DNA from: Staphylococcus condimenti | Lineage (GTDB): Bacteria > Bacillota > Bacilli > Staphylococcales > Staphylococcaceae | Reading direction: 5' to 3' | Length of the DNA stretch: 64,000 bases | Assembly (NCBI RefSeq): GCF_001618885.1 | Contig: NZ_CP015114.1 | Span: 1,984,001 to 2,048,000, forward strand | Part shown: positions 28,027-37,620 of the stretch, piece after piece | How the letters are laid out: the number at the start of each line of letters is the position of its first letter | Numbering within the stretch: position 1 is the stretch's first letter | Position numbers and translations under genes: made by a program | The notes under the pieces: generated by a model | Seen by the model: only the letters and a program-made list of their open reading frames with translations | Database searches by the model: none | Told to the model about the DNA's origin: nothing

Positions 28027-28992
28027 ATGAAGAAATTGATACAAGAAAAGACGACGATATTATCAGATATGTTAGATGGTTTTGTGTTATCGAATCCAGA
28101 AAATGAAGTGATAGCAGATTCAGTAGTCGTGCGAAAAGAGAAAAAAGAAAAAGGTGTATCACTTGTTTCAGGCGGTGGAAGCGGACATGAACCAGCACAT
28201 GCAGGTTATGTAGCACAAGGTATGCTTGATGCGGCAGTCTGCGGTGAAATTTTCACATCTCCTACACCTGATAAAATTCTTGAAGCCATTAAAGCAGTAG
28301 ATACAGGAGACGGCGTGCTCTTAATTATTAAAAATTATGCTGGAGATGTCATGAATTTTGAAATGGCGCAAGAGATGGCAGAAATGGAAGATATAAAAGT
28401 TGCTAAAGTAATTGTGCGTGATGATATTGCTGTAGAAGATGAAGATATGCGACGCGGGGTTGCAGGTACTGTCTTTGTCCATAAATATGCAGGGTATTTA
28501 GCAGAGCAAGGGGATGACCTGGATACGATTGTAGAAAAGGTTGAACAATTACTAGAAGGAATGCGTACAATCGGTATGGCTTTAACTCCGCCGCTTGTTC
28601 CTTCTACAGGACAGTTGGGCTTTGATTTAGCAGGCGATGAAATTGAAGTCGGTATTGGTATACATGGTGAACGTGGTTTGAAACGTGAAGTGATTAAACC
28701 TGTAGCTAAAATCGCAGAAGAATTGGTACAGACTTTGCAAAAAGAAGTATCATCATCTGAAGTGATTGTTATGGTGAATGGTATGGGAGGCACGCCGCTT
28801 TCTGAGTTGAATATTGCAGCAAAATATATCAATAAAACATTAGCTGATCATGATATTGCTGTAGTACGCTGGTTTGTCGGTGACTATATGACTTCCTTAG
28901 ATATGCAAGGATTTTCATTAACACTTGTGCCAAATCATGAAGAAGTTCTAAAGGCACTTGAAGCACCAACAGCAAGTAAGTATTTTGGATAG
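28027..28992 (+). CDS. dhaK: Dihydroxyacetone kinase subunit DhaK
   Basis: Binds dihydroxyacetone covalently for PTS-dependent phosphorylation to DHAP. It has 321 residues. The N-terminal SGGGSGHEPAHAGYV glycine-rich stretch and the substrate-binding His213 in GIGIHGERGLKR are present, as is NGMGGTPLSELNI. A GTG at 28018 would add three residues, but AAAGGGTGAG at 28013-28022 spaces to ATG 28027, which is chosen. It is first of dhaK-dhaL-dhaM, with a TATAAT box at 27951-27956 as a possible -10 about 75 bp upstream. Confidence 0.93.
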   Translation: MKKLIQEKTTILSDMLDGFVLSNPENEVIADSVVVRKEKKEKGVSLVSGGGSGHEPAHAGYVAQGMLDAAVCGEIFTSPTPDKILEAIKAVDTGDGVLLIIKNYAGDVMNFEMAQEMAEMEDIKVAKVIVRDDIAVEDEDMRRGVAGTVFVHKYAGYLAEQGDDLDTIVEKVEQLLEGMRTIGMALTPPLVPSTGQLGFDLAGDEIEVGIGIHGERGLKREVIKPVAKIAEELVQTLQKEVSSSEVIVMVNGMGGTPLSELNIAAKYINKTLADHDIAVVRWFVGDYMTSLDMQGFSLTLVPNHEEVLKALEAPTASKYFG

Positions 28993-29011
28993 ACACAAGG
29001 GGGATATTTTG

Positions 29012-29590
29012 ATGGATGGCGCAACATTGAAAAAACGTTTGTTAAATTTACAGGAAACATTTGAGGAAAGAGAAGATACATTAACAGAATTAGACCGAGA
29101 TATTGGTGATGGTGATCACGGTGTGAATATGGTACGCGGTTTTAAAGCGCTGAAAGCAGCATTGGAAAATGTTGAAACAGTACCGGATGTATTAAAAACA
29201 ACAGGTATGACATTGATGTCTAAAGTAGGCGGTGCTTCAGGGCCATTGTATGGTTTCGGTTTTGTGAAGATGGCACAAGTTGCTGAAGATGAAATTACGG
29301 ATGAAAATTTGCCGAAGCTGCTCCAAGCTTTTTCAGATGCAGTGGCACAACGCGGTAAAGTGGAGTTGAATGAAAAGACGATGTATGATGTCATCGAACC
29401 TGCGAGAGCTGCTGTCGAAGCGGGTGAAAGTGTTGATATTTCATATTTGCAGCAACTTGCTGATGAAACGTATCATATGGTCGCAACTAAAGGACGTGCT
29501 GCTTACTATAAAGAAGAGTCTCGCGGTCATACTGATCCAGGCGCACAAAGTAGTGTTTATATTTTGAATGCTTTGATAGGAGATGATTAA
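29012..29590 (+). CDS. dhaL: Dihydroxyacetone kinase subunit DhaL (ADP-binding)
   Basis: A 192-residue subunit that carries ADP/ATP as phosphoryl cofactor between DhaM and the DhaK-bound substrate. The signature ELDRDIGDGDHGVNMVRGF near residue 28 contains the Asp residues that bind Mg-nucleotide. SKVGGASGPLYG and ATKGRAAYYKEESRGHTDPGAQSS complete the family pattern. A longer frame from 28958 runs inside dhaK, but AAGGGGGAT supports ATG 29012. It lies 19 bp after dhaK and 2 bp before dhaM. Confidence 0.93.
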   Translation: MDGATLKKRLLNLQETFEEREDTLTELDRDIGDGDHGVNMVRGFKALKAALENVETVPDVLKTTGMTLMSKVGGASGPLYGFGFVKMAQVAEDEITDENLPKLLQAFSDAVAQRGKVELNEKTMYDVIEPARAAVEAGESVDISYLQQLADETYHMVATKGRAAYYKEESRGHTDPGAQSSVYILNALIGDD

Positions 29591-29592
29591 AG

Positions 29593-29955
29593 ATGACGTC
29601 GATTATCGTAGTCAGTCATAGTGAAGAAATTGCATATGGTATACAAAAGTTGATTGCTCAAATGACTGAAGGTGTAGAAGTTATTGCGGTTGGCGGCAGT
29701 GATGGCACTATCGGTACTTCATTTGAACCGATTCAACAAGCGATTGAAGGTTTGAAAGATGACGCTATATGCTTTTATGATTTAGGTTCAGCAGAGATGA
29801 ATTTAGATATGGCCATTGAAATGTATGATGGTGATTATAGAGTGGAAAAGATAGAAGCACCGATTGTGGAAGGCAGCTTTTTAGCGAGTGTTAATATATC
29901 GACTGGGAAAGACTATGGGGAAGTGGTTGAAGCGGTCGAAAGTGAATATAGATAA
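29593..29955 (+). CDS. dhaM: PTS-dependent dihydroxyacetone kinase phosphotransferase subunit DhaM
   Basis: A 120-residue EIIA-mannose-like protein accepting phosphate from HPr. The phosphorylated residue is expected at His9 (VVSHSEEIA). GGSDGTIGTSFEPIQQAI and FYDLGSAEMNLDMAIE match single-domain Gram-positive DhaM, with no fused HPr or EI domains. Its ATG follows the dhaL stop by 2 bp, with GATAGGAGATG upstream. Last gene of the operon, closed by a terminator. No dedicated glycerol dehydrogenase is adjacent. Confidence 0.92.
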   Translation: MTSIIVVSHSEEIAYGIQKLIAQMTEGVEVIAVGGSDGTIGTSFEPIQQAIEGLKDDAICFYDLGSAEMNLDMAIEMYDGDYRVEKIEAPIVEGSFLASVNISTGKDYGEVVEAVESEYR

Positions 29956-29971
29956 GAATAATATATTAAGA

Positions 29972-30006
29972 GAAACGTACTTACTTTTTAGTGAGTGCGT
30001 TTTTTA
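29972..30006 (+). terminator. Terminator of dhaKLM
   Basis: Stem ACGTACTTAC / GTGAGTGCGT with two wobble pairs, followed by TTTTTT. The next 275 bases up to galU are very AT-rich and show no gene and no convincing -35/-10 pair. Confidence 0.78.
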
Positions 30007-30281
30007 ATTACAATCATTTAATATTATTTGCAATCAGCAATCAAATAGGTTTCGGATTTTTAATATAAAATATTATAAATTTTTCTATGTAATCGATTTA
30101 CCTCGAGTAAGAAAGTAAATCTTTAATTTAAAAAGTTAATGTAGTATATTAATTATAAGGTTTTGACCATCTAGAAAACAAAACTTAATGTCTTTCCAAA
30201 AAGATGATAATTAAGAAATAACTAGAGGTGCTACAAATAAATCTAAAAACAACAGAATTACCATAACTTGGAGGGAACTAC

Positions 30282-31145
30282 ATGATAAAAAAAGCAATTA
30301 TTCCTGCTGCAGGTTTAGGAACTAGATTTTTACCGGCAACTAAAGCTATGCCAAAAGAAATGTTACCAATATTAGACAAACCTACAATTCAATATATAGT
30401 AGAAGAAACATCAAAAGCAGGTATAGAAGATGTGATAATCATAACAGGGAAACATAAAAGAGCTATAGAAGATCATTTTGATAATCAAAAAGAATTAGAA
30501 ATGAATCTTGAAATGAAAGGGAAAATTGAAGAATTAAGCAAGACGCAATACCCGACAAAATTAGTTAATTTATTTTATGTTCGACAAAAAGAGCAAAAAG
30601 GGCTGGGAGATGCAATTCTCTGTGCAAAACAGTTTATAGGTGATGAACCTTTTGCAGTTTTATTAGGTGATGATATTGTTCAATCTGACAAACCGGCTAT
30701 AAAACAGTTGATGGAGCAATATGAAAAAACTGGAAAATCAGTAGTTGGTGTACAATCAGTGCCTGACAATCAAACTCATAGGTATGGAATCGTGAATCCA
30801 ATGTCGAAAAACGATAGATTGTATGAAGTGAAACAATTTGTTGAAAAACCTGCTTTTGGAAAAGCACCATCAAATTTAGCAATAATGGGCCGTTACGTGC
30901 TATCTCCAAATATTTTTAAATATTTGGAAAATCAAGAAAGTGGAGCCGGAGGAGAAATTCAATTAACAGATGCAATAGAACGTATGAATAGTGTCGACAA
31001 TGTATATGCTTATGAGTTCGACGGCCTGCGATATGATGTTGGAGAAAAAGTAGGTTTTATTAAAACAACAATTGATTTTGCATTAAATAACGAAGAAATG
31101 AAAGATGAAATCAAAGAATACATTAAAGAAATTATAGATAAATAA
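30282..31145 (+). CDS. galU: UTP-glucose-1-phosphate uridylyltransferase
   Basis: Makes UDP-glucose from UTP and glucose-1-P. It has 287 residues. The nucleotidyltransferase signature [20 protein letters not shown] is near residues 9-28, with [25 protein letters not shown] and the C-terminal [33 protein letters not shown] precedes the ATG. It opens the teichoic-type cluster and is followed 38 bp later by a TagF-domain gene with no terminator between, so UDP-glucose supply and polymer glycosylation are probably co-expressed. It is also known as gtaB in bacilli; a second galU elsewhere in the genome cannot be excluded. Confidence 0.94.
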   Translation: MIKKAIIPAAGLGTRFLPATKAMPKEMLPILDKPTIQYIVEETSKAGIEDVIIITGKHKRAIEDHFDNQKELEMNLEMKGKIEELSKTQYPTKLVNLFYVRQKEQKGLGDAILCAKQFIGDEPFAVLLGDDIVQSDKPAIKQLMEQYEKTGKSVVGVQSVPDNQTHRYGIVNPMSKNDRLYEVKQFVEKPAFGKAPSNLAIMGRYVLSPNIFKYLENQESGAGGEIQLTDAIERMNSVDNVYAYEFDGLRYDVGEKVGFIKTTIDFALNNEEMKDEIKEYIKEIIDK

Positions 31146-31183
31146 AAATTCGATTTTTCGAAAAGGGAAAGAAGTGAATATAA

Positions 31184-33565
31184 TTGCCTCAAGAGAATAT
31201 ACTAAATGAAGCACAATTTGATCTTTTTCACCACTATGAAAATAAATATGAACATATTTTAGAAAACAATATAGGACAAAAAAGGATAGAAATTTACAAT
31301 AATTATAAAGCCGAAGCAATAAAACCAAAAACAATTTTATATGAAACTTTTCACGGTAAGAGCTTAACGGATAACCCTTATGCTATATTTAAAAACTTAA
31401 TCATAAATAAAAAATTTAGTGATTATCAACATATTTGGGTAATTAATGATGATGAACCATATGAGGAATATAAGAAAATCAAAAATGTTAAATTTGTAAG
31501 TGTGAATTCAAATGAATATTTATATTGTTTAGCAACTTCCAAATATCTAATAAATAACACGTCTTTTCCTCCATACTTTTTGAAAAGGAAGGAACAAGTG
31601 TATTTGAATACATGGCATGGGACACCATTAAAAACTTTAGGTAAAGACATGAAAGGACCTCTTGAACAACTAAAAAATCTTCAAAGAAATTTTATCCAAG
31701 CAGATTATATTTTATCTCCTAATAAGTTTACAACTGAAAAATTAACGAGTTCTCATAATCTAGTTGGTATTTATAATGGTGAAGTTTTAGAAACGGGATA
31801 TCCTAGAATAGATTTGATAACTGAAACTAAAGAAAAAGAGATTTTAACTAAATTAGAAAATTATATTAAATTAGATAAAAATAAAAAAATTGCATTATAT
31901 GCCCCTACATGGAGAGGAAATGTAGGTGAAGAAAAAGATATAAAAAAAGAAATTAAAGATATTATCAAAAATATGAAAGATAGCTTAGATGAAAGCTATC
32001 AATTAGTTTTGAAAGTACACCCGTTACTATATAAATTTTTTAAAAATGATAGTGAATTAGGAGATATTTTCATACCAGACTTTATAGATATGTGTGAAAT
32101 TTTATCAATCGTTGACTTATTAATTACAGATTATTCAAGTGTTTTCTTTGATTTTTATGTTAAAAATAAACCTATTATTTTATATACGTATGATAAAGAA
32201 GATTATTTGAGAGAGCGCGGCACATATTTAGACTTTAATGAACTAGGCTGTCATATAGCCAATAATCAAAAAGAATTAAATCAATTGATTGGAGATCCGG
32301 ACGCTTTAGAAGGATGCTCTATTAAAAAGTTCATTGAATGGCAAGATGGTTCTTCAACAGAAAAAGTTATTGATGTCTTATTTAATGGTAAGACAAATGT
32401 TAATTATGCTAAAAAAATTGATAATAAAAAAGAAAATATACTTGTTTTTATAGATGAATTTAATGATAAAGATATAGAAAATAAAATAGCATTTGTTAAT
32501 AGTATGTCTAAAAAGGATAGCAATATTATTGTTTTGACGAAAAGCAATTTGAAATATGAAGAAGAAGAAGCACTGAAAAAACTTAAAAATATAAAATTGT
32601 TTTTTAGATTCGGAAAGTTAAATGTGAATAAAAAATTATGGATTGATTACATGCTTTCGATGAAACAAGAAAATCCACATTTATCTGAAAAAAATTTAGA
32701 ACAAGTTTCATTAAACGAAATCAATAGATTGCTTGGATATATTGATATAAATAAGATATATAATTTGAGTAGCGATAAATTTTGGAAAAATATTCTTGGT
32801 AATTTCCCGATATTTAAAGAACTGAAGCATCAATATTTAAATAAGGATGATATTGAATTAATCAAAGAAGATGATTTTTTCTTTAACAAGATTGAAAATA
32901 AAAATTTTAATCATTTTATTTCATTTGAAGCTAGTGCATTAACTATCAGTAATGAGAATAAAGATATACAATTTATATATTATCAAGATAAAGAATGGAC
33001 ATCTAAAAACACAATAAAATCAAGAGATAATCGGTACTTCATCCCTATTTTAACAAATGCAATCAATGACCAATTTATAATGATTTATCAAAAGATTTTG
33101 GATGAAAGATTTATATTAGTAGATGCAGAAAACAAATCATTTAAAGATATTATGAATTTTTACGATGCATTAACGCAAGGGATTCTTTCTAGGGAAGAAA
33201 GAATAATTATAGTTAATGTAGACTATATTCATTTGGAAATGCTTAACCAAGAAATGAAAGAAAAAGATTTGGTTTTTCCTAAATTAAAAGAAAAAGCGGA
33301 TTTTTATCAACTTATTCAAAAAGCAGAATATTATTTTGTTTTAGATGATTTAAAAAACGCATACAGCAAAATAGCCTATTTGACTGAAAATGGTATCAAT
33401 GTAAAAGTGTGCGATGAAAGTTTTATCAATGAGAAAACAAAGCTAGGCATTGAATATATACCTAACTGGGAAGTTTTTTTACCATTTTTCAATAAATACG
33501 AGTTACCAAGTTCTAGAAACATCATAAAAGGATTGAATGAAAGAGTGGGGAAACTGGATGTCTAA
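31184..33565 (+). CDS. TagF-type glycerophosphotransferase with a decayed GT4-like C-terminal half
   Basis: A 793-residue protein. Residues about 45-405 form a CDP-glycerol:polyglycerolphosphate transferase domain with its active-site motifs intact: LNTWHGTPLK (His145), YAPTWRG, LKVHPLL and LLITDYSSVFFDF (Asp316). Residues about 415-793 align in order with the GT4 half of the 58,914 protein (FFRFGKL, then NEINRLLGYIDI against REFRRLFGNSKF) but lack the usual GT4 E-rich nucleotide-sugar site, so this half looks inactive. The start is TTG 31184, 7 bases after GAAGTG; no better start was seen. It overlaps the next gene by 8 bp. It probably adds glycerol-phosphate to a teichoic-type chain. Confidence 0.82.
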   Translation: MPQENILNEAQFDLFHHYENKYEHILENNIGQKRIEIYNNYKAEAIKPKTILYETFHGKSLTDNPYAIFKNLIINKKFSDYQHIWVINDDEPYEEYKKIKNVKFVSVNSNEYLYCLATSKYLINNTSFPPYFLKRKEQVYLNTWHGTPLKTLGKDMKGPLEQLKNLQRNFIQADYILSPNKFTTEKLTSSHNLVGIYNGEVLETGYPRIDLITETKEKEILTKLENYIKLDKNKKIALYAPTWRGNVGEEKDIKKEIKDIIKNMKDSLDESYQLVLKVHPLLYKFFKNDSELGDIFIPDFIDMCEILSIVDLLITDYSSVFFDFYVKNKPIILYTYDKEDYLRERGTYLDFNELGCHIANNQKELNQLIGDPDALEGCSIKKFIEWQDGSSTEKVIDVLFNGKTNVNYAKKIDNKKENILVFIDEFNDKDIENKIAFVNSMSKKDSNIIVLTKSNLKYEEEEALKKLKNIKLFFRFGKLNVNKKLWIDYMLSMKQENPHLSEKNLEQVSLNEINRLLGYIDINKIYNLSSDKFWKNILGNFPIFKELKHQYLNKDDIELIKEDDFFFNKIENKNFNHFISFEASALTISNENKDIQFIYYQDKEWTSKNTIKSRDNRYFIPILTNAINDQFIMIYQKILDERFILVDAENKSFKDIMNFYDALTQGILSREERIIIVNVDYIHLEMLNQEMKEKDLVFPKLKEKADFYQLIQKAEYYFVLDDLKNAYSKIAYLTENGINVKVCDESFINEKTKLGIEYIPNWEVFLPFFNKYELPSSRNIIKGLNERVGKLDV

Positions 33566-35822
33566 GCTAAACACATTGAAGAAAATTTTACTTAAACAAA
33601 AACAAGAACTAGAAAAGCCTATAGTTAAATACAAACAAGAAGAAAACTTTAAAAATGCAGTTGATTTTGCTACTCTTTTTAATAATAAATCACTAAAGAA
33701 AAATCAAATTGTTGTAGCCATCAATTCTTTGCCGAATAACCAAGAGTTGGTTCTTATAAGAGAATTGCAACAAAAATATTCAAATAAGAAGGTTTACATT
33801 GCAATAAAAGATGACGTTGAAATAGGTGATGGATTTAAAGAATTAAATATTGTGAAATTTAGTGACAGTGCTTTTCTGAATTTATTAGCGACGAGTAAAT
33901 ATATTATTTCAAATACAATATTGCCAACCTTTTATATTAGAGATGATAGACAAATTTTGATACAGACCTCTGATTGTATTACTAAAGAATTTGATCAAGA
34001 ATACCAATTCGACAGGGAAAAAATTCGTATTCAGCATTCATTATTCCAAGCATCGCATTTATTATTCAAAACAGAGAATGAAGTTGATAAATATCTCCCA
34101 CTATTCAATCTTAAAGGTATATTTGAAGGTCATGTATATAGTGATGCTAATTTTTACATTAAACAAAAAAATAGCAAAATATATCAAAGTTTTATTTTGC
34201 TTAATAATATTTATTCAAATTCTCAAATTAGTAAGATACTAAGTAAGGCTGACGAGGCTTTGTCAGATTATTATATTGTAGCTCATCCTGAGGTGTATGA
34301 ATATTATTCTGAAATAGAGGAATTGAAGTATCTTTTAGTATCACAAGATAATCCAAATGAAACTTTAAACTTTGATGAATCTATTATAATGTCCGATAAA
34401 GAAACAGATTTTATAGGAAAAGAAAATATCTATTATCATATAGATGAAGAAAATGAGCTATATTTTATGCAAACAGATAAACGTTTATTCCAACCGAACT
34501 TCGATATAATTTTTAACATTATAAATAAAAAAGAAGAAAATTTTTTTAAGGTAAGTAATGGGAAAATTAATATTATTATGTACTGTGGTGGATTCTTGCC
34601 CAATGGGATTACTTCATCTGCAATAAATTTATCACATTCTATAAATTATGATAAATATAATTTGATAATCGTTGAAAAAGGTCAAATAAATGATGTGATG
34701 AAATATAATATGGAAAGAATTAATACTAAGGCTAACCTAGTTTTCAGAATTGGACAAAGTAATACAACGTTTAACGAATACCGTAAAAATCAGTTTATTA
34801 CACAAAGAAGGGGTTATAGAGAATTTCTAGGAAAAAGAGATTTTAAAAATTTTTCGAATAGGGAGCTTAAAAGGTTGTTAGGTAATATAAATTTAGATGT
34901 TGCAGTTGATTTTAGTGGGTATGTACCATTTTGGACATCTATATTTGCTTTTGCCGACATAAATAAAAAAGTTGTGTACCAACATAATGATTTATTAGCT
35001 GAAACACAAAAGAAGATACAAGGACAATATAAACATAAGTATATTCTGCCTAGAGTTTTTTCGTTGTATAAATTTTATGATAAAGTCCTTTCAGTTTCCG
35101 AACCTCTTAAAGAACTTAATGCAAAAAATTTGAAGAAATATGCAAATTATAATCAATTTGATTTTGTTAACAATATCATTAATTTTAATGATATATTGTC
35201 AAAATTAAGTAATAAGGATAGGGAACTTATTATATCTAATTCTGAAGAAGATATTTATCTTTTAAAGCAAATGAAAGATGTATCAATTGTAGAAATTGAA
35301 AATAAACAATATGAAGGAATTAAATTGGTAACAATTGGCCGATTATCACCGGAAAAAGATCATGAAAAATTATTTCGTGCTGTAAAAAAATTTAAAGATA
35401 AAAATCCAGGGATAAGTATCCAACTTGAAGTTTTAGGTTCTGGAGTATTATATTCTGAGCTGCAAGAACTTATTGTAGATTTAGGTTTGCAAAACAGTGT
35501 TTATTTACTAGGACAAGTAAACAATCCTTATCAATATTTAGAACGATGTGATTGTTTTGTTCTATCTTCAAATCATGAAGGGCAGCCTATGGTTTTATTA
35601 GAAGCACTTTCTATTGGGAAGCCTATTATTGCTACAGATATTACGGGTAACAGAAGTGTATTAGACGGTACAAATGGATTGCTTGTGGAAAACTCAACCA
35701 GTGGATTAGTGGAAGGATTAGAAAAATATGCACAAAACCTTGTCAAAGATAATCACGAGTTTAATATAAATGATTATAACAAAGCAGCAATTCAAATGTT
35801 TTACAGTAAAATCAGTAATTAA
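33558..35822 (+). CDS. Decayed TagF-like domain fused to an intact GT4 glycosyltransferase
   Basis: A 754-residue protein. The N-terminal part keeps the TagF-like order (LLATSKYIISNTILPTFYIR against CLATSKYLINNTSFPPYFLK upstream), but the WHGTP segment is replaced by ILIQTSDC near residue 137 and no TDYSS motif is seen, so it is probably inactive. From about residue 340 it has YCGGFLPNGITSSAINL, VDFSGYVPFWTSIF, then a GT4 core with TIGRLSPEKDHEKL, LEVLGSG and the donor-site SSNHEGQPMVLLEALSIGKP. AGTGGGG at 33544-33550 supports ATG 33558, not the earlier in-frame ATG. It overlaps the upstream gene by 8 bp and probably partners it. Confidence 0.8.
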   Translation: MSKLNTLKKILLKQKQELEKPIVKYKQEENFKNAVDFATLFNNKSLKKNQIVVAINSLPNNQELVLIRELQQKYSNKKVYIAIKDDVEIGDGFKELNIVKFSDSAFLNLLATSKYIISNTILPTFYIRDDRQILIQTSDCITKEFDQEYQFDREKIRIQHSLFQASHLLFKTENEVDKYLPLFNLKGIFEGHVYSDANFYIKQKNSKIYQSFILLNNIYSNSQISKILSKADEALSDYYIVAHPEVYEYYSEIEELKYLLVSQDNPNETLNFDESIIMSDKETDFIGKENIYYHIDEENELYFMQTDKRLFQPNFDIIFNIINKKEENFFKVSNGKINIIMYCGGFLPNGITSSAINLSHSINYDKYNLIIVEKGQINDVMKYNMERINTKANLVFRIGQSNTTFNEYRKNQFITQRRGYREFLGKRDFKNFSNRELKRLLGNINLDVAVDFSGYVPFWTSIFAFADINKKVVYQHNDLLAETQKKIQGQYKHKYILPRVFSLYKFYDKVLSVSEPLKELNAKNLKKYANYNQFDFVNNIINFNDILSKLSNKDRELIISNSEEDIYLLKQMKDVSIVEIENKQYEGIKLVTIGRLSPEKDHEKLFRAVKKFKDKNPGISIQLEVLGSGVLYSELQELIVDLGLQNSVYLLGQVNNPYQYLERCDCFVLSSNHEGQPMVLLEALSIGKPIIATDITGNRSVLDGTNGLLVENSTSGLVEGLEKYAQNLVKDNHEFNINDYNKAAIQMFYSKISN

Positions 35823-35856
35823 TTATTTTTAAATAAATTTTTAGGGGAAGTATTTC

Positions 35857-37362
35857 ATGAAAAAGTTAGTACCTATAGTTTTTTTACACAACATCAAGAA
35901 AGTCAACGGAGGATTGCATAGAGCTGCGTATCATCGTATAAACACACTAGCTAAGAAATATAAACGAGCTATTATATTTACTTATGGTTTTGATCCTGAA
36001 TTTCAAGAACTATGTGAGTATCATAAAGAAGTTGGGAATATAGCGAGGAATGTTGAAATATACAATCTATATGAAAATAATAATATTGCTTCAACTATGA
36101 AGAAATATGAGAAAAACTCTTCTTTTACTTATTTTGCTGATAGTAAGCAAAAAAACACATATAGAGTATTTGATGAAAAAGGTAGATATAATTATTATTT
36201 AAGGTTGCATGAAGATGGAACGGTTAATTTTAAGGATATTTTTACTACACCTTGGAAACGGTATTTAAAAGAAATATATGGTAGCAATGGTGAAGTAAGA
36301 AAAGCAATATATATGGATGACAGAAATAAACCTTCATTTATAGTATTGAATTCAAATGAAGGAAAACCGATAGTATCCTCCTCATTGAATAAAGACAATT
36401 TTAAACCTGTAAATTACTTCTGTCATTTAAATGAGCGCCAATATTCCGATGAAGCGACTATGGGAGTAGACATCTTAAAAGAATTTATCAAAAATGTACC
36501 TAATCCAGTATTATTTATTGATAAAAGGGATCATGTGAAGCCGTTTAATAGGATAAAAGGGACTAATATAAAAAAGATTTATATACTTCATAATAATCAT
36601 TTAGATGCACCATTTACAGATATTCAAAAGTTTTCTTCATCTGTTGACGATTTATTTGAAAGTATAGAAAAAAATAAAATAGATAAATTAGTTGTTTTGA
36701 CTAAAGAACAACAAAATGATATTAATCAGATAAAACACATTGAGGACAGAATAAAAGTTATTTCTCATCATCAACCTAAGTTATTGAAGTTTATGGAAAA
36801 ATTGCCAAAGAAAAAAAGTCCGTTAATTATTTCTTTAGCAAGATACCATAATGCTAAAAATTTACCTGAAGCTATTGAAATTGTAAAAGAAGTTGTAAAA
36901 AAAGTTCCTAATGTAAAATATGAAATATATGGTTATGGCCCTGATAAAGAAAAACTTCAAAACCAGATTAATGAATACGGGTTAGAAAAAAATATTTTTC
37001 TAAGAGGACATATAACAGATACAGTTGCTAAACTTAAAAAAGCTAAATTGTATTTATCTACTTCCAATTATGAAGGTTTTGGCTTATCTCTAACTGAATC
37101 TTTAGCTTGTGGTGTACCAGCTGTAACTTATAATACGAAATACGGCCCAGGCGAAATTGTAAGAGATGGTCAAGATGGCTTTGTAATTGATAAGTTGAGC
37201 AAAGATAGAATAAAAAAAACCGCTGAAAAAGTAATCCGAATATTACAGATGCCAGAGCATGAGTATGAAAAGATGCAAAAAAATGCATTAGAAATTACAA
37301 AACGCCAGCATGAAAAGAAAATAAATAAATTATGGTTAGAATTATTAGATGAATTAAACTAA
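35857..37362 (+). CDS. GT4 glycosyltransferase, TarM/TagE-like
   Basis: A 501-residue protein resembling retaining transferases that glycosylate teichoic acid (S. aureus TarM, TagE of glycerol-phosphate chains). The N-terminal HNIKKVNGGLHRAAYHR is the acceptor-domain start. A beta-rich insert about residues 85-190 (YRVFDEKGRYNYYLRLHEDG) resembles the TarM oligomerisation insert. The C-terminal donor domain contains SLARYHNAKNLPEAIE, YEIYGYGPDKEKLQ and the EGFGLSLTESLACGVP E-x7-E motif. TTAGGGGAAG precedes the ATG. It ends the galU transcript, with a terminator downstream. The sugar donor is unproven; UDP-glucose from GalU is the likely candidate. Confidence 0.82.
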   Translation: MKKLVPIVFLHNIKKVNGGLHRAAYHRINTLAKKYKRAIIFTYGFDPEFQELCEYHKEVGNIARNVEIYNLYENNNIASTMKKYEKNSSFTYFADSKQKNTYRVFDEKGRYNYYLRLHEDGTVNFKDIFTTPWKRYLKEIYGSNGEVRKAIYMDDRNKPSFIVLNSNEGKPIVSSSLNKDNFKPVNYFCHLNERQYSDEATMGVDILKEFIKNVPNPVLFIDKRDHVKPFNRIKGTNIKKIYILHNNHLDAPFTDIQKFSSSVDDLFESIEKNKIDKLVVLTKEQQNDINQIKHIEDRIKVISHHQPKLLKFMEKLPKKKSPLIISLARYHNAKNLPEAIEIVKEVVKKVPNVKYEIYGYGPDKEKLQNQINEYGLEKNIFLRGHITDTVAKLKKAKLYLSTSNYEGFGLSLTESLACGVPAVTYNTKYGPGEIVRDGQDGFVIDKLSKDRIKKTAEKVIRILQMPEHEYEKMQKNALEITKRQHEKKINKLWLELLDELN

Positions 37363-37404
37363 ACCGAAAAACAGTGTAAATTATTCATTTAATCAACATA
37401 AATA

Positions 37405-37439
37405 TAGCTGGAGTAATGTAAAGTTACTTCAGCTTTTTA
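37405..37439 (+). terminator. Terminator of the galU-glycosyltransferase transcript
   Basis: Eleven-bp stem AGCTGGAGTAA / TTACTTCAGCT with one wobble, 7-nt loop, TTTTTA. Confidence 0.88.
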
Positions 37440-37620
37440 TGCTTTAACGCAAGTACAGTTCCCTTAATAATATAAATGTTCTCAACGAAATGTTATAATT
37501 TTGTAAACGTGATAGACATAAATTACACAAATATAGTTTTGTTGTGTATGTTTACGTTAAATAATTACATAGATATAGAATAAAAAACTAAGATTTGTAA
37601 TTATTAGAAGGGGATTAAAT

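Noticed and set aside
28335..28832. Minus-strand frame of 165 codons inside dhaK
   Set aside because: Ser/Ile/Pro-rich low-complexity translation typical of an antisense shadow; dhaK is unambiguous.
30222..30260. AGAGGTGC upstream of galU, reminiscent of the start of a lysine riboswitch
   Set aside because: Only eight bases match, no further conserved riboswitch elements or terminator follow, and galU is not a lysine gene.
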